Assembly (NCBI RefSeq): GCF_035046505.1
Contig: NC_089822.1
Location: forward strand, 124,926,807 to 124,990,806
DNA from: Tiliqua scincoides
Taxonomy: Eukaryota > Chordata > Lepidosauria > Squamata > Scincidae
Reading direction: 5' to 3'
Length of the DNA stretch: 64,000 nucleotides
Part shown: positions 1 through 11,597 of the stretch, piece after piece
Position numbering within the stretch: the first letter of the stretch is position 1
How the letters are laid out: the number at the start of each line of letters is the position of its first letter
The notes under the pieces: model-generated
Told to the model about the DNA's origin: nothing
Database searches by the model: none
What the model saw: only the letters and a program-made list of their open reading frames with translations
Position numbers and translations under genes: made by a program

Positions 1-1900
1 CCCCCTCCTTTGAAAACAGAGCCAGGGCAGGGGGAGAATGACATGCTATTTGGGGCAGTTGCACACAGCATGAAATTGGATCCAAACCTGCTGGACTGTG
101 TGGACTCGTGAAGCCGATTTTGAAACATGCAAAGGTGAGCATCAAAGGATGCTCCTCGTGAAAGTGCTTTCGGAATGACTCCTAAAAATCTTGTCATTTT
201 AAAATTCATGGGGAATTGTACAGGAAAGGCCTGTGAATAAGCCCTGCCTTATCCTGCTCACGACCCTTTCCTGGAACCTCTCTGATTATTTCCAGTGCTT
301 GTGCCACAATTCTATGCGTCATGAATGGGTGGGTTCCAGAGTGACATGATGTGTCATATCTCCCATCCCAGTTTTGAATTGGACTAGTATCAGGTGCACA
401 CAGACCCCAGATTCATGCACAAAAGTAGGCTTGATTACTGTTATTCTGGACCAGGCCCCAGAGCAGATGAGAAAAGGAAGCAAGATGGCTTCCGGTCCAA
501 TTAGGCAAGATTTGGTGATATCCCTGAAAAGAAATGGGATACCCCACCTCTGGTTGCTTTATTATCATCTCAGCTGCACTACTGTTTCCAGATCTAAAGG
601 AACATGATGCTCCTTTCCCTTTCCCAGAAGGGGGCTCTGCATTTGCTTGCTTTAGGGAAGGCTTCTCTAGGCTCAGGTAGGAATAAACCATTCAAATAAC
701 CAAACTGCAAAATGAGTGTACAGAACCGGAGCACATCATTGCACATCGAAGACCTGCCCTCGAACTACAGGAGCCCTGCTTTGACTCTCTCTGGCTTCTG
801 AGATTCCACCAAACATCGCCCACCTATTTTCAAGCTTGTCTTTGCAGCCGTATGGTCTAGAAACCTGCTTCGAGAGCAAAGAGGGAAAACAGTTACATAT
901 GAACGTCTGTGCTTTTGATAACAGGTTGATACTAGGAATTAGCAGGTGATGCTTTTCCCAGCATGGAGTTAAACATTACCACCTGCTAATTTCTGCTGAC
1001 CAAGCTGCCACTAAAGGCACAGAAGCAGGGGCCAGTAAAAAAAGTTGGCAACCTCTTTGTCGCAGCACGAGATACAAGCAACCTCGGGGCATGGCTTCTC
1101 GAGGCCCCTCCGATAACCACCTCCCCAACAGGGATGCTCTGAAGCTTTAGTGCTTAATTTCCTATTAACTGCTGATAAATCCAATTAGGCCCTGCCTATA
1201 ATTAGGGACATCTGCTCTCTTCCTTTGCAGGCAAAGGCAAACAGCCTGCAGACTGTGAAGGGAGAGCAGGCAGCCTCGGTAGGCCCTAGTGGCTCATTCA
1301 GCCTTCCCAGCCTAGCCGTTCACATCCCTTGGAAGCAGCCTGACGTGGCTGTTATTTTCCAGATGACTCTAATTAAGTTGTTCTTTTCAGTTTGTTAAAT
1401 TAAAGAGGGGAGGCGCTGGTTTCCTCCCCTGCCTTGCGCCAGACACACACCCCACTCCAGCTGCAGGAAATTGGCAGCTGACGCCCGCCCTCCCCTCCCA
1501 TCCAGAGCAGTGCAAGTAAATAAATAGCCAAGACTGGTAAAAATTAACTGTAGACGAGTTGGGAAATGAGGTGGAAAATTGTAACCGTTTGCCGTTTAAA
1601 AGCTGCCTGGCATATCTGAAAGAGAGAGGAGAGTTATCTTAGCCTGTAGGTAAATGAACAATCCATCCAGAATTTACCGAGGGCAACGAATGTGTAATTG
1701 AGTAATTTGGGTCCAAATGTTGTAAGAGACGGAAGAGGAGGAGGGCTGGTGGGTAAGAGCTGCCCCAGTTCCCAAATGCTGTGCATTATTTCCTTTAGAT
1801 CTACACCAAGCGTACATCTCTTGGCACCACTGTGCTGCCTCCCTGTGGATTATTTGGGTTTGGTGTTGCCAATCAGCCGGTATTTTGCCAAGCTATACTG
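1..1900. other. unique intergenic sequence with candidate regulatory block
   Basis: No exon or repeat is recognised. Within 1120-1700 several homeodomain-type cores occur close together (TCCAATTAGG, TATAATTAGG, CTAATTAAG, AAATTAACTG), with unique GC-balanced sequence between, as is typical of conserved developmental enhancers. Conservation has not been checked. Confidence 0.3.
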
Positions 1901-2865
1901 AACAGGGGATTTTAAAAAAACAAAAAACCCTGTTTGGCCAAGTAACCAGCAGTGTGGTCTGAGAAACCGGCCAAAGCTGAAGGCAACTCTCCAAAACCTG
2001 ATCCTCAGGTCAGATAACTAAGATCTGGCAACCCTACTGCTATCCCCCTATTATACCAGGCCCCGCCCCAGAATGCCTTGATGTACAAAATAGTTACTTA
2101 CCTGACCCACCACCTTCTGTTCTGGCTCCATTCCTGATCCCAAGGAGACAGTATTTCTGACATAATAAACTGGCAATCTGATAAATGGAGAAGGTGTGGA
2201 ATTAAAAAAAAGAGAAGAGGTTGGATGGCTGACTCTGTAGTGCCCCATTTGGAGCAAACAGTTGGCTGTGTCACTACCATGCTGATGTCCCTGGTAGCAG
2301 TGTTCCCATGCCCAGTAGAGATGAGTAGGTTTCCCAAATTCTGTCCCTTTATGGTTCCATAGGCTTGCTCTGTTCTGAGTGCTTCCTCGTGAACACTGGT
2401 TTAATGAGCATTTCTAAAATTAATTTCAGAGTTGACACATGTACACATGCTGCATCCTCTCTCTCTCTCTCCCCCTCCCCCTCCATTTTTCTGGTTTTTA
2501 TTTCTAAATTTTGCACAGAAGCACTACTCAGGCACAGCGCACAGCACCTTTTCAGTCATTCATGTTTCCCTCCCTCCCCCACATATGTTAACAACTTGCG
2601 TTGCATATAATGAGCATATATACTTCAAAAAGCCAGTCTCAGTGTGACTGTACAAATGATTGCATCAAGACATTCCTTTATGTACAGAGTGTTACCAATG
2701 CACACACATGCTCCTGCACATGTGTAGAGTTTCATGCATAAAAAGAGACTCTTGACTCTGGCGTCAAGAGTGCTCTTTCGTGGTGTTATAGCAGAATGAC
2801 ACTATGGCACCAAAAGAATCTGGGTGCATCCTGTCATACCAAGATATCTTTTCCTGTAGTTTTTA

Positions 2866-3660
2866 TCAGTGTGCCTTGTACACCTCTGTGCAGCAGTAAA
2901 GGATGAAGGGGTATGAGAGGTGAAGGAATTCAGTGCTATGGCAAACTGCACATGTACAGCTCTGTGTGAAAAATGCAGTGATGCAAAAATGGTGCACGGG
3001 AGGTTTCCTGATACATCTGTTCCACATCAGAAACAAGTTCAGGTAATACAGACTGCCAAAATCCATTGTGAGGGAAATTTGGAAGACAATCGTTTTGAAT
3101 GCATTGCTCAGGAAAAGATCTCAGCCTGATTGGTACTGATGAAAAGATGTCTGGTTGCCAGTGACTGTTGTCCTTATCAGCAGTTAGGTTCCCCACCACC
3201 ATTTGCTAGCAGTGACAAATGTTAAGAAAACAAAGATCTCCCGTTGCAGTGGCTGTCTGTAGGAAGAACTTCTGTGTGCCTGGGTATCAGGCTGCTTGAA
3301 GGAGTGGAATTTACAATTGGGGGAGACTACCCAACCCAGATCCTGAAGTCGATGAGCTCCAGCACCAGAAGAGATACCCTGCAGATTCCTTTTGATTCCG
3401 TATGAGGATAAGCCACAGAAGTAGAGATTTGGAATTTTGCGAACCTTGTATCGCATGGGGTTTATTGCATGGGGCACATAGGTGCTTATTACTGGATGAA
3501 TGTTGTACTTTGAGTGACTTTTCCTTGGGTTAATACCCAGTTCCTGAAATCTATTCTGTGTACTGGAGACTGCAGAGGGGGGATTGTCTTCTACTACACC
3601 CAGTTGTATTATCAAGATTACCAGGTTACCAGATGGAGCCCAAGCCAAGTTTGCCAAGAA
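2866..3660 (-). other. open-frame stretch of unknown origin
   Basis: The minus strand is open for 157 codons at 3657-3184. A second overlapping frame is open at 3202-2936 (88 codons), as if a single frame had shifted near 3195. Runs such as YKVRKIPNLYFCGLSSYGIK and NGFWQSVLPELVSDVEQMYQ have a protein-like composition. I do not recognise the parent and see no splice sites or poly-A tail. It could be an old processed pseudogene or chance. Confidence 0.2.
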
Positions 3661-4324
3661 CTCTGCTGCTATTGATATAGATTAGATGGCTACGATCTAC
3701 ACCCTGGCTGATTGGGCAGGAAGGCAGAGGACAAAAGCAGAGTTAAGCCAGGATAAGTAGGCTGTTGCAAACTCTCTTAATGGTAGAAGTGCATACTGTA
3801 TATATCACATCTCTTTGAGCTATTTGTTCAATGTTAATCTGTCCATCTGTTGGCCAGAGTGCTACTGCCTTTGTAATATAAATACTCCCTGTTCCAGACT
3901 TATCACTGCAGATTTTGGGAGAGGGGAGATGGTAACTCAGCAGAGTCCAAAGACCTGGTTTGTTTTCTGAAATATTCAAGGTTCCATTACAAAAAAAGTG
4001 TGCTGGTGACAATGTGGTTGTGATTTTTTAAAAGATCTCATCACCATAGCTTGAAGTCACTCTTTTGCCATTGGGGATGGGGGTTGTGCTTTGGTGTCTG
4101 TACCTAAAACACAGGGATACATAATAATTTATTAGTTTTCGAAAGCTCATTTCTAGCAAGGGAGCCACACTAGGTAGGATTTGAAACACAAAAAATCAAG
4201 ATTCTTATTAGGATGACATTTTCTGCTTTGCAATTCCCTGCCCCTCACTTTCTTCCATTTTTCCTTTTCTTCTAAACATCTTGGGAAGTCAAGTCTTGGG
4301 GGCCAGACTACACATACTCTAGAG

Positions 4325-4787
4325 CAGGGGTGCCCAAACCCTGGCCCTGGGGCCACTTGCGGCCCTCGAGGCCTCTCAATGTGGCCCTCAGGGCGTCCCC
4401 AGTCTCCAATGAGCCTCTGGCCCTCCAGAGACCTGCTGAAGCCCTCACCAGCCCAAAGCAAGTGCTCTCAGCATGAGGTTGACTGTTTGACCTCTCGCGT
4501 GAACTGTGGGATGAGGGCTCCCTCCACTGCTTGCTGTTTCACGTCTGTGATGCAGTAGTGGCAGCAAAGGAAAGGCTGGCCTTGCTTTGTGCAAGGCCCT
4601 TTATAGGCCTTGAGCTATTGCAAGACCTTCATTCATTCATATAAGTTCATCTTTAATATATTCATTTATGTAAACTTATGTAAATTTATTCAAATTTTAA
4701 ATGTAAATTAATTCTTTTTTCCCCGGCCCCTGACACACTGTCAGAGAGATGATGTGGCCCTCTTGCCAAAAACTTTGGACAACCCTG
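4325..4787. mobile_element. hAT-type non-autonomous element
   Basis: Terminal repeats CAGGGGTGCCCAAACCCTGG and TTTGGACAACCCTG, with a perfect 8-bp duplication CTCTAGAG at 4317-4324 and 4788-4795. The interior has no transposase. It shares interior and ends with 7365-8141 and 60353-60786. Confidence 0.92.
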
Positions 4788-5316
4788 CTCTAGAGGGCCG
4801 GCCCATTCGTGAGGCCAACTTAAGTGGACGCCTCAGGCAACAGAATGATGGGAGTGCTTGTCTCTGTTTGTCTATTTACCTCCGCTGCTCCTCCTCCTTT
4901 CAGTCCCTGGATTGGAAAAAGAAAAGACGGAAAGGCAGAGGAAATGTGGTGGGGAGGAGAGTGCTGAGCTAGAGCATCAGAGAGCAGGAGGAGCAGAGGC
5001 TGGCACATCATTGGGTAAGGGTGGCAGCATTTGTCATGCCACCTCAGGCATCAGGAGGCCTTGGAACTTGACAAAGTGGTTTAAGGCCCATGATAGCATA
5101 TGCCCCAATCAATGTGTTAGTCTTTAAGGTGTCACAGGACTCTTTGCTGTCCATTGCATAACAAGCTATTTGTCTGTAATTTCTGACTGCTACAGAGGGA
5201 AAGGATCATTAAATAGTTTTGGATTGGGGACTAACCAGGAATAGGAGGGATGTCAAACAATATTAGAAGTATACTCTTTTACACGGGGTTAAGGATAATC
5301 CTTTATTAAGTTGATA

Positions 5317-5415
5317 AACACAAAAAGGAGCCTTGCGGCACTTTAAAGACGAACAGATTTATTGTGGCATAAATTTCTGTCACTCTAAATCTTTTCATCT
5401 TTACAAGACATTTTC
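5317..5415 (-). repeat. dispersed amniote repeat fragment
   Basis: GGAGCCTTGCGGCACTTTAA, AGACGAACAGATTTATTGTG and GCATAAATTTCTGTCACTC match the repeat at 30640-30740. Confidence 0.45.
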
Positions 5416-6009
5416 TTGGCCTGCTGTAGCAAATGCACAACACAGCTATGCCCCTGAAATGTAAATCTGTCTGTTGGCCAGCGTACCACCATTACTCGGG
5501 AGCCAGGTGGCCCATCACTCATGTCTCCTCCTACCTGCTGGCTTTATAATCCCAGGCAGTGCCCATGCCAGATTGCTGGTGGCCCGGAGGCCAAGCCCTG
5601 GACTGGGCCCTCTGGTGCCAACATTCCCCCCTTGATGGTACACTGGGCACTATCACTGCCACTGATACTGAGAAACCAGGTTCAGCTTGCCCAGATGAGC
5701 CCCCTGGCAGGCATGGGTCCTTGGTCAGTACCTAATCTAGATGAACCCTGGCACTACCCTGATCCCAGCAACTGGCAGGTCTTTGAGAATGTGTGTGCCT
5801 TCTGCTAGGGCAAACATGTAAAAGCCTTGTCTTGCCTTCTATATGGATGAATGAGGCACTGCTTTTGGAAGGTGTTCTGCCCTCTCTTTGTTATAGTAAC
5901 CTTTATTTTAGAATATTCCGCATTAATATTCCCTGCTTTAATGGGTCACTTATCGTCTTGGATCACTTAGAGTCTTCAGGCTAATTCCCAGATTCGCTTT
6001 CCTCTAGGG

Positions 6010-6241
6010 CACCGGTCTCCAAACCTTTTGGTCAGAGGGCCGCATCAAATATCTGGCACAGTGTAGAAGCCAGGAAAAAAAAGTAAATATAAAATTTATA
6101 TAAGTAAATTAGAGATGGAACTTAGATGAGTGAATAAATGAATGAATGGGCTCATTCATTCAACCTCTCTCTATCCACGGGCTGGATAGAGGCTTGCCAT
6201 GGGCTGCATCTGGCCCCCAGGCCGGGGTTTGGAGACCCCTG
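6010..6241. mobile_element. hAT-type element, short form
   Basis: Ends CACCGGTCTCCAAACCTTTT and GGGTTTGGAGACCCCTG. The flanks CTCTAGGG (6002-6009) and CTCTAAAA (6242-6249) keep five of eight bases. It is closely related to 34437-34771. Confidence 0.8.
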
Positions 6242-6828
6242 CTCTAAAACAAACAAAACAATGCTCACCAAATCACAGGTTCTGGCAAGAAGGCAGAGAA
6301 GGAATGTGATTTTGAGTTTTTTCTTGCTATGGATTGCCTGTAACCTATTAATACTGGTCTATGTCATCCAGTATGTCTATGAAGTTAGAATCCCTGTTTT
6401 GCTTTTTATTTCTTTGACTGTAACATTATATTCATTGGACATACGGTTTGAGTATCGCTTATCCAAAATGCTTGGGACCAGAAATGTTTCAGATTTTGAT
6501 TTGGAGTATTTTCATATACATATTATAATAAGATATCTTGGGGATGGGACCCAACTCTAAACATGAAATTCATTTATGTTTCATATACACCTTATGCACA
6601 TAGGCTGAAGATAATTTTATACAATATATTTCAATAATTTTATGAATAAAACAACATTTGGGTCACCAAAGTTCATGTCACCAAGTGGAATGGTCCACTT
6701 GTGGCGTCATGTTGGCGGTCAAAATGGTTTGAATTTTGGAGCATTTTGGATTTCAGATCTTTGGATTAGTAATGCACAACCCGTATTAATACAACTAAGT
6801 CCTTGCTTAATTAAATCTATGTGATCCG

Positions 6829-6990
6829 GGGAGGAGCGGATTTAGCTCAGTGGTGGATTATGTGCCTTGTATGTCAAAAGTCCTACATACAGTTCTCAGT
6901 TAGTGACTCAAAGTAGGAACCAAAGTGTACCACAAGTTATCTGGAGAGCAGCAGCTGTAAAAGAAACTAAGAAAAACAAACTTCTGTCTC
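6829..6990 (+). mobile_element. tRNA-derived SINE fragment
   Basis: GGAGCGGATTTAGCTCAGTGG gives a tRNA-like A box. The following CTTGTATGTCAAAAGTCCTA and CAGTTCTCAGTTAGTGACTC correspond to the anticodon-side and B-box parts of the same SINE family seen at 10801, but heavily mutated. Confidence 0.6.
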
Positions 6991-7087
6991 CTCTCTGCTG
7001 TATCTCACCCATTGCCTGTGTCAGGAAGTAGGATTTGTAAAATACTCACATCTGAAGGTGAGGATGCTGGTCCTTTGTGGTATTAGA

Positions 7088-7303
7088 GAGCCAGGGTGGT
7101 GTATTGGTTTGGGAGGTGGACTGGATGATCCAGGTTCAAATCCCCCCTCAGCCACAAAGCTTCCTGGGTGACCTTGGGCCAGTCACTTTCTCTCAGCCTC
7201 ACCTACCTCACAGGGTTGTTGTGAGGACAAGAAAGAGGGGAGGAGCAGCTGTGTAAACCGTCCTGAGCTCTTTGGAGGAAGGGCGGTATAAAAATGTGAA
7301 AAA

Positions 7304-7350
<47 letters not shown>

Positions 7351-7353
7351 ATA
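7088..7353 (+). mobile_element. Sauria SINE, near full length
   Basis: The copy starts GAGAGCCAGGGTGGTGTATTGG, with the tRNA-like B box GGTTCAAATCC at about 7134-7144. It continues with CTTGGGCCAGTCACTTTCTC and CTCACAGGGTTGTTGTGAGG, and ends with GGAAGGGCGGTATAAAAATG followed by an (AAAT)n run at 7300-7353. This layout is that of the squamate Sauria SINE, whose tail resembles Bov-B LINEs. Confidence 0.9.
7300..7353. repeat. (AAAT)n microsatellite at SINE tail
   Basis: About thirteen AAAT units form the 3' tail of the preceding SINE. Confidence 0.95.
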
Positions 7354-7364
7354 TTCATCTAGAG

Positions 7365-8141
7365 AAGGTGTGCCCAAACCCTGGCCCGGGGGCCATTTGT
7401 AGACCTCAGGGATCCCAAATTCAGCCCACGGAGAGCCCCCAGTCTCTAAGCCTCTGGCCTGCTGGACACTTGCTGGAGCCCATGCTGGCCCAATGTGAGC
7501 TGTGGGCTGAGTTTTCTCTCTGCTGCCTGCTGCTTCATGTCTGTAAAGCGGCAGCGAAGGAAAGGCCTCGCTTTGCGCAATAGGACTTGTGCTATTGTGC
7601 AACCTTCAGGTCTCAGCGGCTGCCGCTTTGGGCTCTCCGGGGCCGCCCGCATGCTTGACACCCTTAACCCTACCTACAGAGAAGAATGGTGAGTCTCGCT
7701 TGTCTCGAAGCACGTCCCTGATTGGCATTATTTTAACCACCCCCCCATGTCCCATGTGCATCATTGCTTTTGAACAATTTATGTTACCCTTCCCCTTTTC
7801 TGGTATGGTCTATATCAGTGGTTCTCAGATGTTTAGCACTGGGACCCACTTTTTTAGAATGAGAATCTTTCAGGACCCACCGGAAGTGATCTCATGACCT
7901 GAAGTGACATAATCAAGCAGGTAATTTGGTAAAAGTAGATCCCTGATTGCCCCATGTGCATCATTGTCTCAGTAAAATTGATTCATTCTTATAAGTTCAG
8001 TCTCTAATGTATTCATTTATGTAAATTTATTCAGATTTTAAATGTAAATCAAATGTAAATTAATTCCCTTTTTTCCCCAGCCCCCGACACAGTCTCAGAG
8101 AGATGATATGGCCCTCCTCTCAAAAAGCTTGGGCATCCCTG
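7365..8141. mobile_element. hAT-type element with a nested hAT fragment
   Basis: Ends AAGGTGTGCCCAAACCCTGG and GCTTGGGCATCCCTG, with a perfect 8-bp duplication ATCTAGAG at 7357-7364 and 8142-8149. It is 314 bp longer than its relative at 4325, partly because of a second hAT end starting at 7816. It follows directly after the tail of the Sauria SINE at 7088-7353. Confidence 0.88.
7816..7945. mobile_element. nested hAT fragment
   Basis: CAGTGGTTCTCAGATGTTTAG, CACTGGGACCCACTTTTTTAG and TTTCAGGACCCACCGGAAG match the left end and inner segment of the hAT element at 20898-22006. The right boundary is uncertain. Confidence 0.6.
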
Positions 8142-8961
8142 ATCTAGAGGTTGCAGTCTCTGGCTGATAGGCTCTGAGTCAATGTTAGGGGACCCACCCG
8201 GCTTCTCTGCAGTCTGTGCTACTGACCCTCCGGACTCAGCTTGCTTTTCTTGCTTGCTCTTATTGTCCAACTTTCTGCAGATTGTCTCCAATAGCCCCAA
8301 TACAGGAATGGCCAACTTCTGTACTAGGAATGTACATTCATTTTTTCAATGAATGGAATTGAATATGAAAGGGAGCCATTTGTACCCAGTTTCATTCATT
8401 CTGAAATGAATGAATCATGGCACAAAATGGGGTCCCTGTTGTGTTTTTTTGTGTTTGTGTGTGGTTTCTTTTAAACAAAGGGCATTGGTTACTTGTAGCT
8501 CTTGGGCAGAGTTCCAACACACAGCCATCACCTTGTGGCAGCCAGTTTCATTACCCACAAATGACCTGCAACTACACTGCCTGTATTTTTTTTTTTAAGT
8601 TTTACTTTTGATTTACTTGACTACAACTTTCTATTCTGTTCCAGAAGGTCAACCATACAGTATTTGTAGAGGTGTTTTTTTCAGTGACCAACACAGAATG
8701 CAAAAATAATGAGAATTTCTGCATCAAGAAATTAAGAATTTATGCATCAAGAATTTCTGCATCATAATTAAGATCAAAACACGAAAAAAACCACTCATTT
8801 AATGAAATAACACCAAAAATTCCCCCAAACCCCTCCTCTAAGTATTAGCCTTCACTCTACTGTATCAAAAACAACAAATTTTGTGGCACAGGACTCATAC
8901 GGTATTGTGGTACAGTATAAGCTTTCCAGAGCCAGAGCCAACTCTCTGGGATGCGGATTGT

Positions 8962-9134
8962 GGGCCCAATCCTATCCAATTTTCCAGTGCAGCAGTGCCA
9001 ATGGGGCATACACTGCATCCTGTGGTGGGGCAGCAGTCACAGAGGCCTCCTTAAGGTATGGGAACATTTGTTCCCTTATCCTGGGGCTTCATTGTGGCTG
9101 CACCAGTGCTGGAAAATTGGATAGGATCAGGCCA
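8962..9134. mobile_element. Harbinger-like MITE
   Basis: Inverted ends of about 30 bp: GGGCCCAATCCTATCCAATT at the left and AATTGGATAGGATCAGGCC at the right. TGT direct repeats flank it at 8959-8961 and 9135-9137. The interior shares GTGCCAATGGGGCATACACTG and CACAGAGGCCTCCTTAAGG-type blocks with the copies at 31423, 35323 and 55470. Confidence 0.8.
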
Positions 9135-9565
9135 TGTGTTCGCCGCTTGTTATACTTCGTGTGTAGGTTTAATACCAAACCTAATCTCTTGGTTAAGTAA
9201 ACCTGATCTAAGGAGACACTAATTGGTTTGTCTTCTTAGCGCACATTTTGTCTCTTACTTTTGTCCTTGTGGCCAAATTACTACAAAATAGAGTACAGTT
9301 ACCCTTAGCAGAATTGTGTGGTTAGAGATTGGAAGTTGACAATTATTCCTCTGGAGCTCAGGCAGATCTCAAGCAGAAGTAGCTACTCCTCATAGCTATT
9401 AAGACTATTTGCAATAGGTAGTGGCAGTTCTATTGATTTATAGTCCAGTTGAGGGCAGATTTAGTCCCACCACTAAAGCTAGAGTAATTAGATTCCTACC
9501 TAATCAACTGGGAAACCAAGGTAAGGATGAAAGTTAAAACTCTCCAAAGGAGTTTCTGGGACTTA

Positions 9566-9655
9566 GGGCACAATCCTAACTAGGTCTACTCAGAAATAAG
9601 TCCTATTTTGTTCAATGGGGCTTACTCTCAGGTAAGTGTGGTTAGGATTGCAGCC
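9566..9655. mobile_element. short palindromic MITE, TTA duplication
   Basis: Ends GGGCACAATCCTAAC and GTTAGGATTGCAGCC. The inner palindrome has a TACTCAGAAATAAGTCC arm and a GGGGCTTACTCTCAGG arm around TTCAATGG. TTA flanks it on both sides (9563-9565, 9656-9658), as expected for PIF/Harbinger elements. Confidence 0.8.
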
Positions 9656-9658
9656 TTA

Positions 9659-9989
9659 GGGTGCAGTCCTAACTGGTAGTTAGGCTGGCTCAAGTCCCTT
9701 GGTGGGGGGAGGGTGGACAGCCCCAGGGGCGGGCAGGGAGCAGGAGGCAGGGCTGGGATCCAGCAGTTATGCTGGATTCCAACCCCCGTTCCCGGGCAGA
9801 ACAGAGTAGCTTCAAGCCACTCCACTCTCCTCAGACTTGTGACACCTTCAGAGGTGGCGCAAGTCCTAGGAGACCCATTGGGGCCAGTAGCCCTTACCTC
9901 TGGCTGAATTGCTTATGGCCACTATCCTGCGCTGGATACAGCGCAAGCCTCCTGGCTTGCCTGTTCCAGTGCAGGATAGGATTACGCCC
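9659..9989. mobile_element. Harbinger-like MITE adjoining the previous one
   Basis: Ends GGGTGCAGTCCTAACTGG and GGATAGGATTACGCCC. It shares the TTA at 9656-9658 with the preceding element and has a second TTA at 9990-9992. The interior is GC-rich and not obviously related to the 170-bp group. Confidence 0.7.
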
Positions 9990-10287
9990 TTAGTTTGTTT
10001 AGCCCATCTCAAAATCTGAGGGGAACTGGACCTTTGAGAGGTGGACTTCTGCTAACTGGGCAAGATGCATCTTAGGAAGTCCTGACTCTTATATTTAACA
10101 GGACCAAGCCTACCTGGTGCACAAGGCAGGAAGGGACAGTAGTGCTTGTTATCTCTTCAACACTTGCAGGGTGTTGCACAATTGTTTTACAGCCCTCCCT
10201 CCCATAGTGCCAATTCCCCCCCCCCACCTGCTTTCCCTGCTCTTCTGATAGCCACTCAACCTGAGTGAACATAGTGTCCATTGCTCT

Positions 10288-10397
10288 CCTCTTAACCTAT
10301 TTCACGGCGTTGTTGTGATGATAAAATGGGGGCATGGTGCCATGTGTACCATTCTGAGGTCCTTGGAGGAAGGAAAGGATATAAATATGATAAGTAT
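10288..10397 (+). mobile_element. Sauria SINE 3' fragment
   Basis: TCTCCTCTTAACCTATTTCAC, GTTGTTGTGATGATAAAATG and GGAGGAAGGAAAGGATATAA follow the second half and tail of the Sauria SINE. Confidence 0.65.
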
Positions 10398-10604
10398 CCC
10401 TTGCTTGCTCCAGGGGACCATTATATGAGAGACCAGATGCTCAGAGTACATATGCTGCTGACCAAAGTCAACCTTTAGTTCAGTCTTCTGCTAAGAGTCT
10501 TCAATAGCAGATCTATCAGAAGTTGTTCACCTGAGATTTTGAAGAGCTACTACCAGTTGCTGCAGACAATGATGAATGACATGAACTTAGTGTTATTATT
10601 TGTT

Positions 10605-10720
10605 AGAAATGTGTTCCCCCTCCTGAAGATAACACGGAAGGCGGCTTACAAAAACTTGACAGAACCGTTTGGTGAAAACAAAGCCACAGTTAAAACAATC
10701 TCAAGGACAGTTTAACTGTA
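10605..10720 (-). mobile_element. LINE tail fragment
   Basis: GGAAGGCGGCTTACAAAAAC and the following ACAATCTCAAGGACAG resemble the complement of the L2-like tail seen at 20157 and 52240. Confidence 0.4.
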
Positions 10721-10800
10721 GCCATAAGAGATCAGTTAACATGTAGCAGATATACATTATCAGCCATGATGAGGCAGGATATAATGCCTGCCGTAATAAT

Positions 10801-11597
10801 AGGGGAAGGGATGTGGCTCAGTCATAAAGCACCTGATGGATTTCAAAAGGCCCTGATTTAATCACTGGCACCTCCAGATAGGATAGTGACAAATTCCTAA
10901 CTGAAAGCCTAGAGACTTGTTGCTGGTCTGTGTTGACACTGGCCTCAATGGACCAAGGAACTGGCAGGTGAATCCTGAGCTGCTCATTATGCCGGGACTG
11001 CCATGATGCCGAAGTGGCTGCCACGGCATCCTGTGCACCACAGGGCAGCCATCGGTGGCTCCTTGGGGAAGGGGACTTTCATCCCCTTCCCCCAGGTAAG
11101 GTAAGTCGCCCCACAATGGGGTTACTCGATTCTGCAGCAACGCTTGGGCTGCTGTAGAATCAAGAGCCTCCATGTCAGGCCCACAGCTCAACACGGAGGC
11201 TCTGGATGTGTTGGAGTGGAGCTCCACCAGTCCCAACTCCTTCCCGCCTTGCTCCAGATGCAGTAGAGTAGAGTGCCACCAGTCCCAACTCTCTCCTGTC
11301 CTGCTCTCTCCCCCTGGCACACCTCCTCTCCGCCCTCTCCCTGCCCTGGAATGCCTCCTCCCTGCCTCCCCCCATGAGCCCCACCCACCTCTTTGTTGCC
11401 AGGCAGTTCAGGTGGTGGCAAAGAACAGGTGTTCCACTGGTACTAGTCTAGCATCGGCTGGCACTGGGCTTGCTCCAGCACTCCACTGGTGCTAGGGGTT
11501 CAGAAACGTGCTTTATGGCATGTCTGCAATTGTTTAGGATTGTTTTGCAGCAGTTTAGGATTGGGCCCTGGCTCAGTAAAAGGCAGCTTCCTATGAA
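10801..11597 (+). mobile_element. tRNA-derived SINE interrupted by a MITE
   Basis: The left part (10801-10964) starts GGGAAGGGATGTGGCTCAGT, a tRNA-like A-box region, and runs to GACCAAGGAACTGG. The right part (11572-11597) reads CTCAGTAAAAGGCAGCTTCC. The two halves join to the usual end of this SINE, in which a GACCAAT...CTGACTCAGTATAAGG stretch precedes the GCAGCTTCCTATG tail. The middle is the inserted element at 10965-11568. Confidence 0.8.
10965..11568. mobile_element. Harbinger-like MITE inserted in a SINE
   Basis: The ends are CAGGTGAATCCTGAG and TTTAGGATTGGGCCC, forms of the AATCCTA-containing terminal repeat seen in the related short elements. The 3-bp direct repeat TGG flanks it at 10962-10964 and 11569-11571. 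The 604-bp interior is GC-rich and contains overlapping chance ORFs on both strands. Confidence 0.7.

Noticed and set aside
6829-6990. tRNA gene
   Set aside because: A/B-box-like motifs are present but the cloverleaf is not; the sequence continues into a SINE body.
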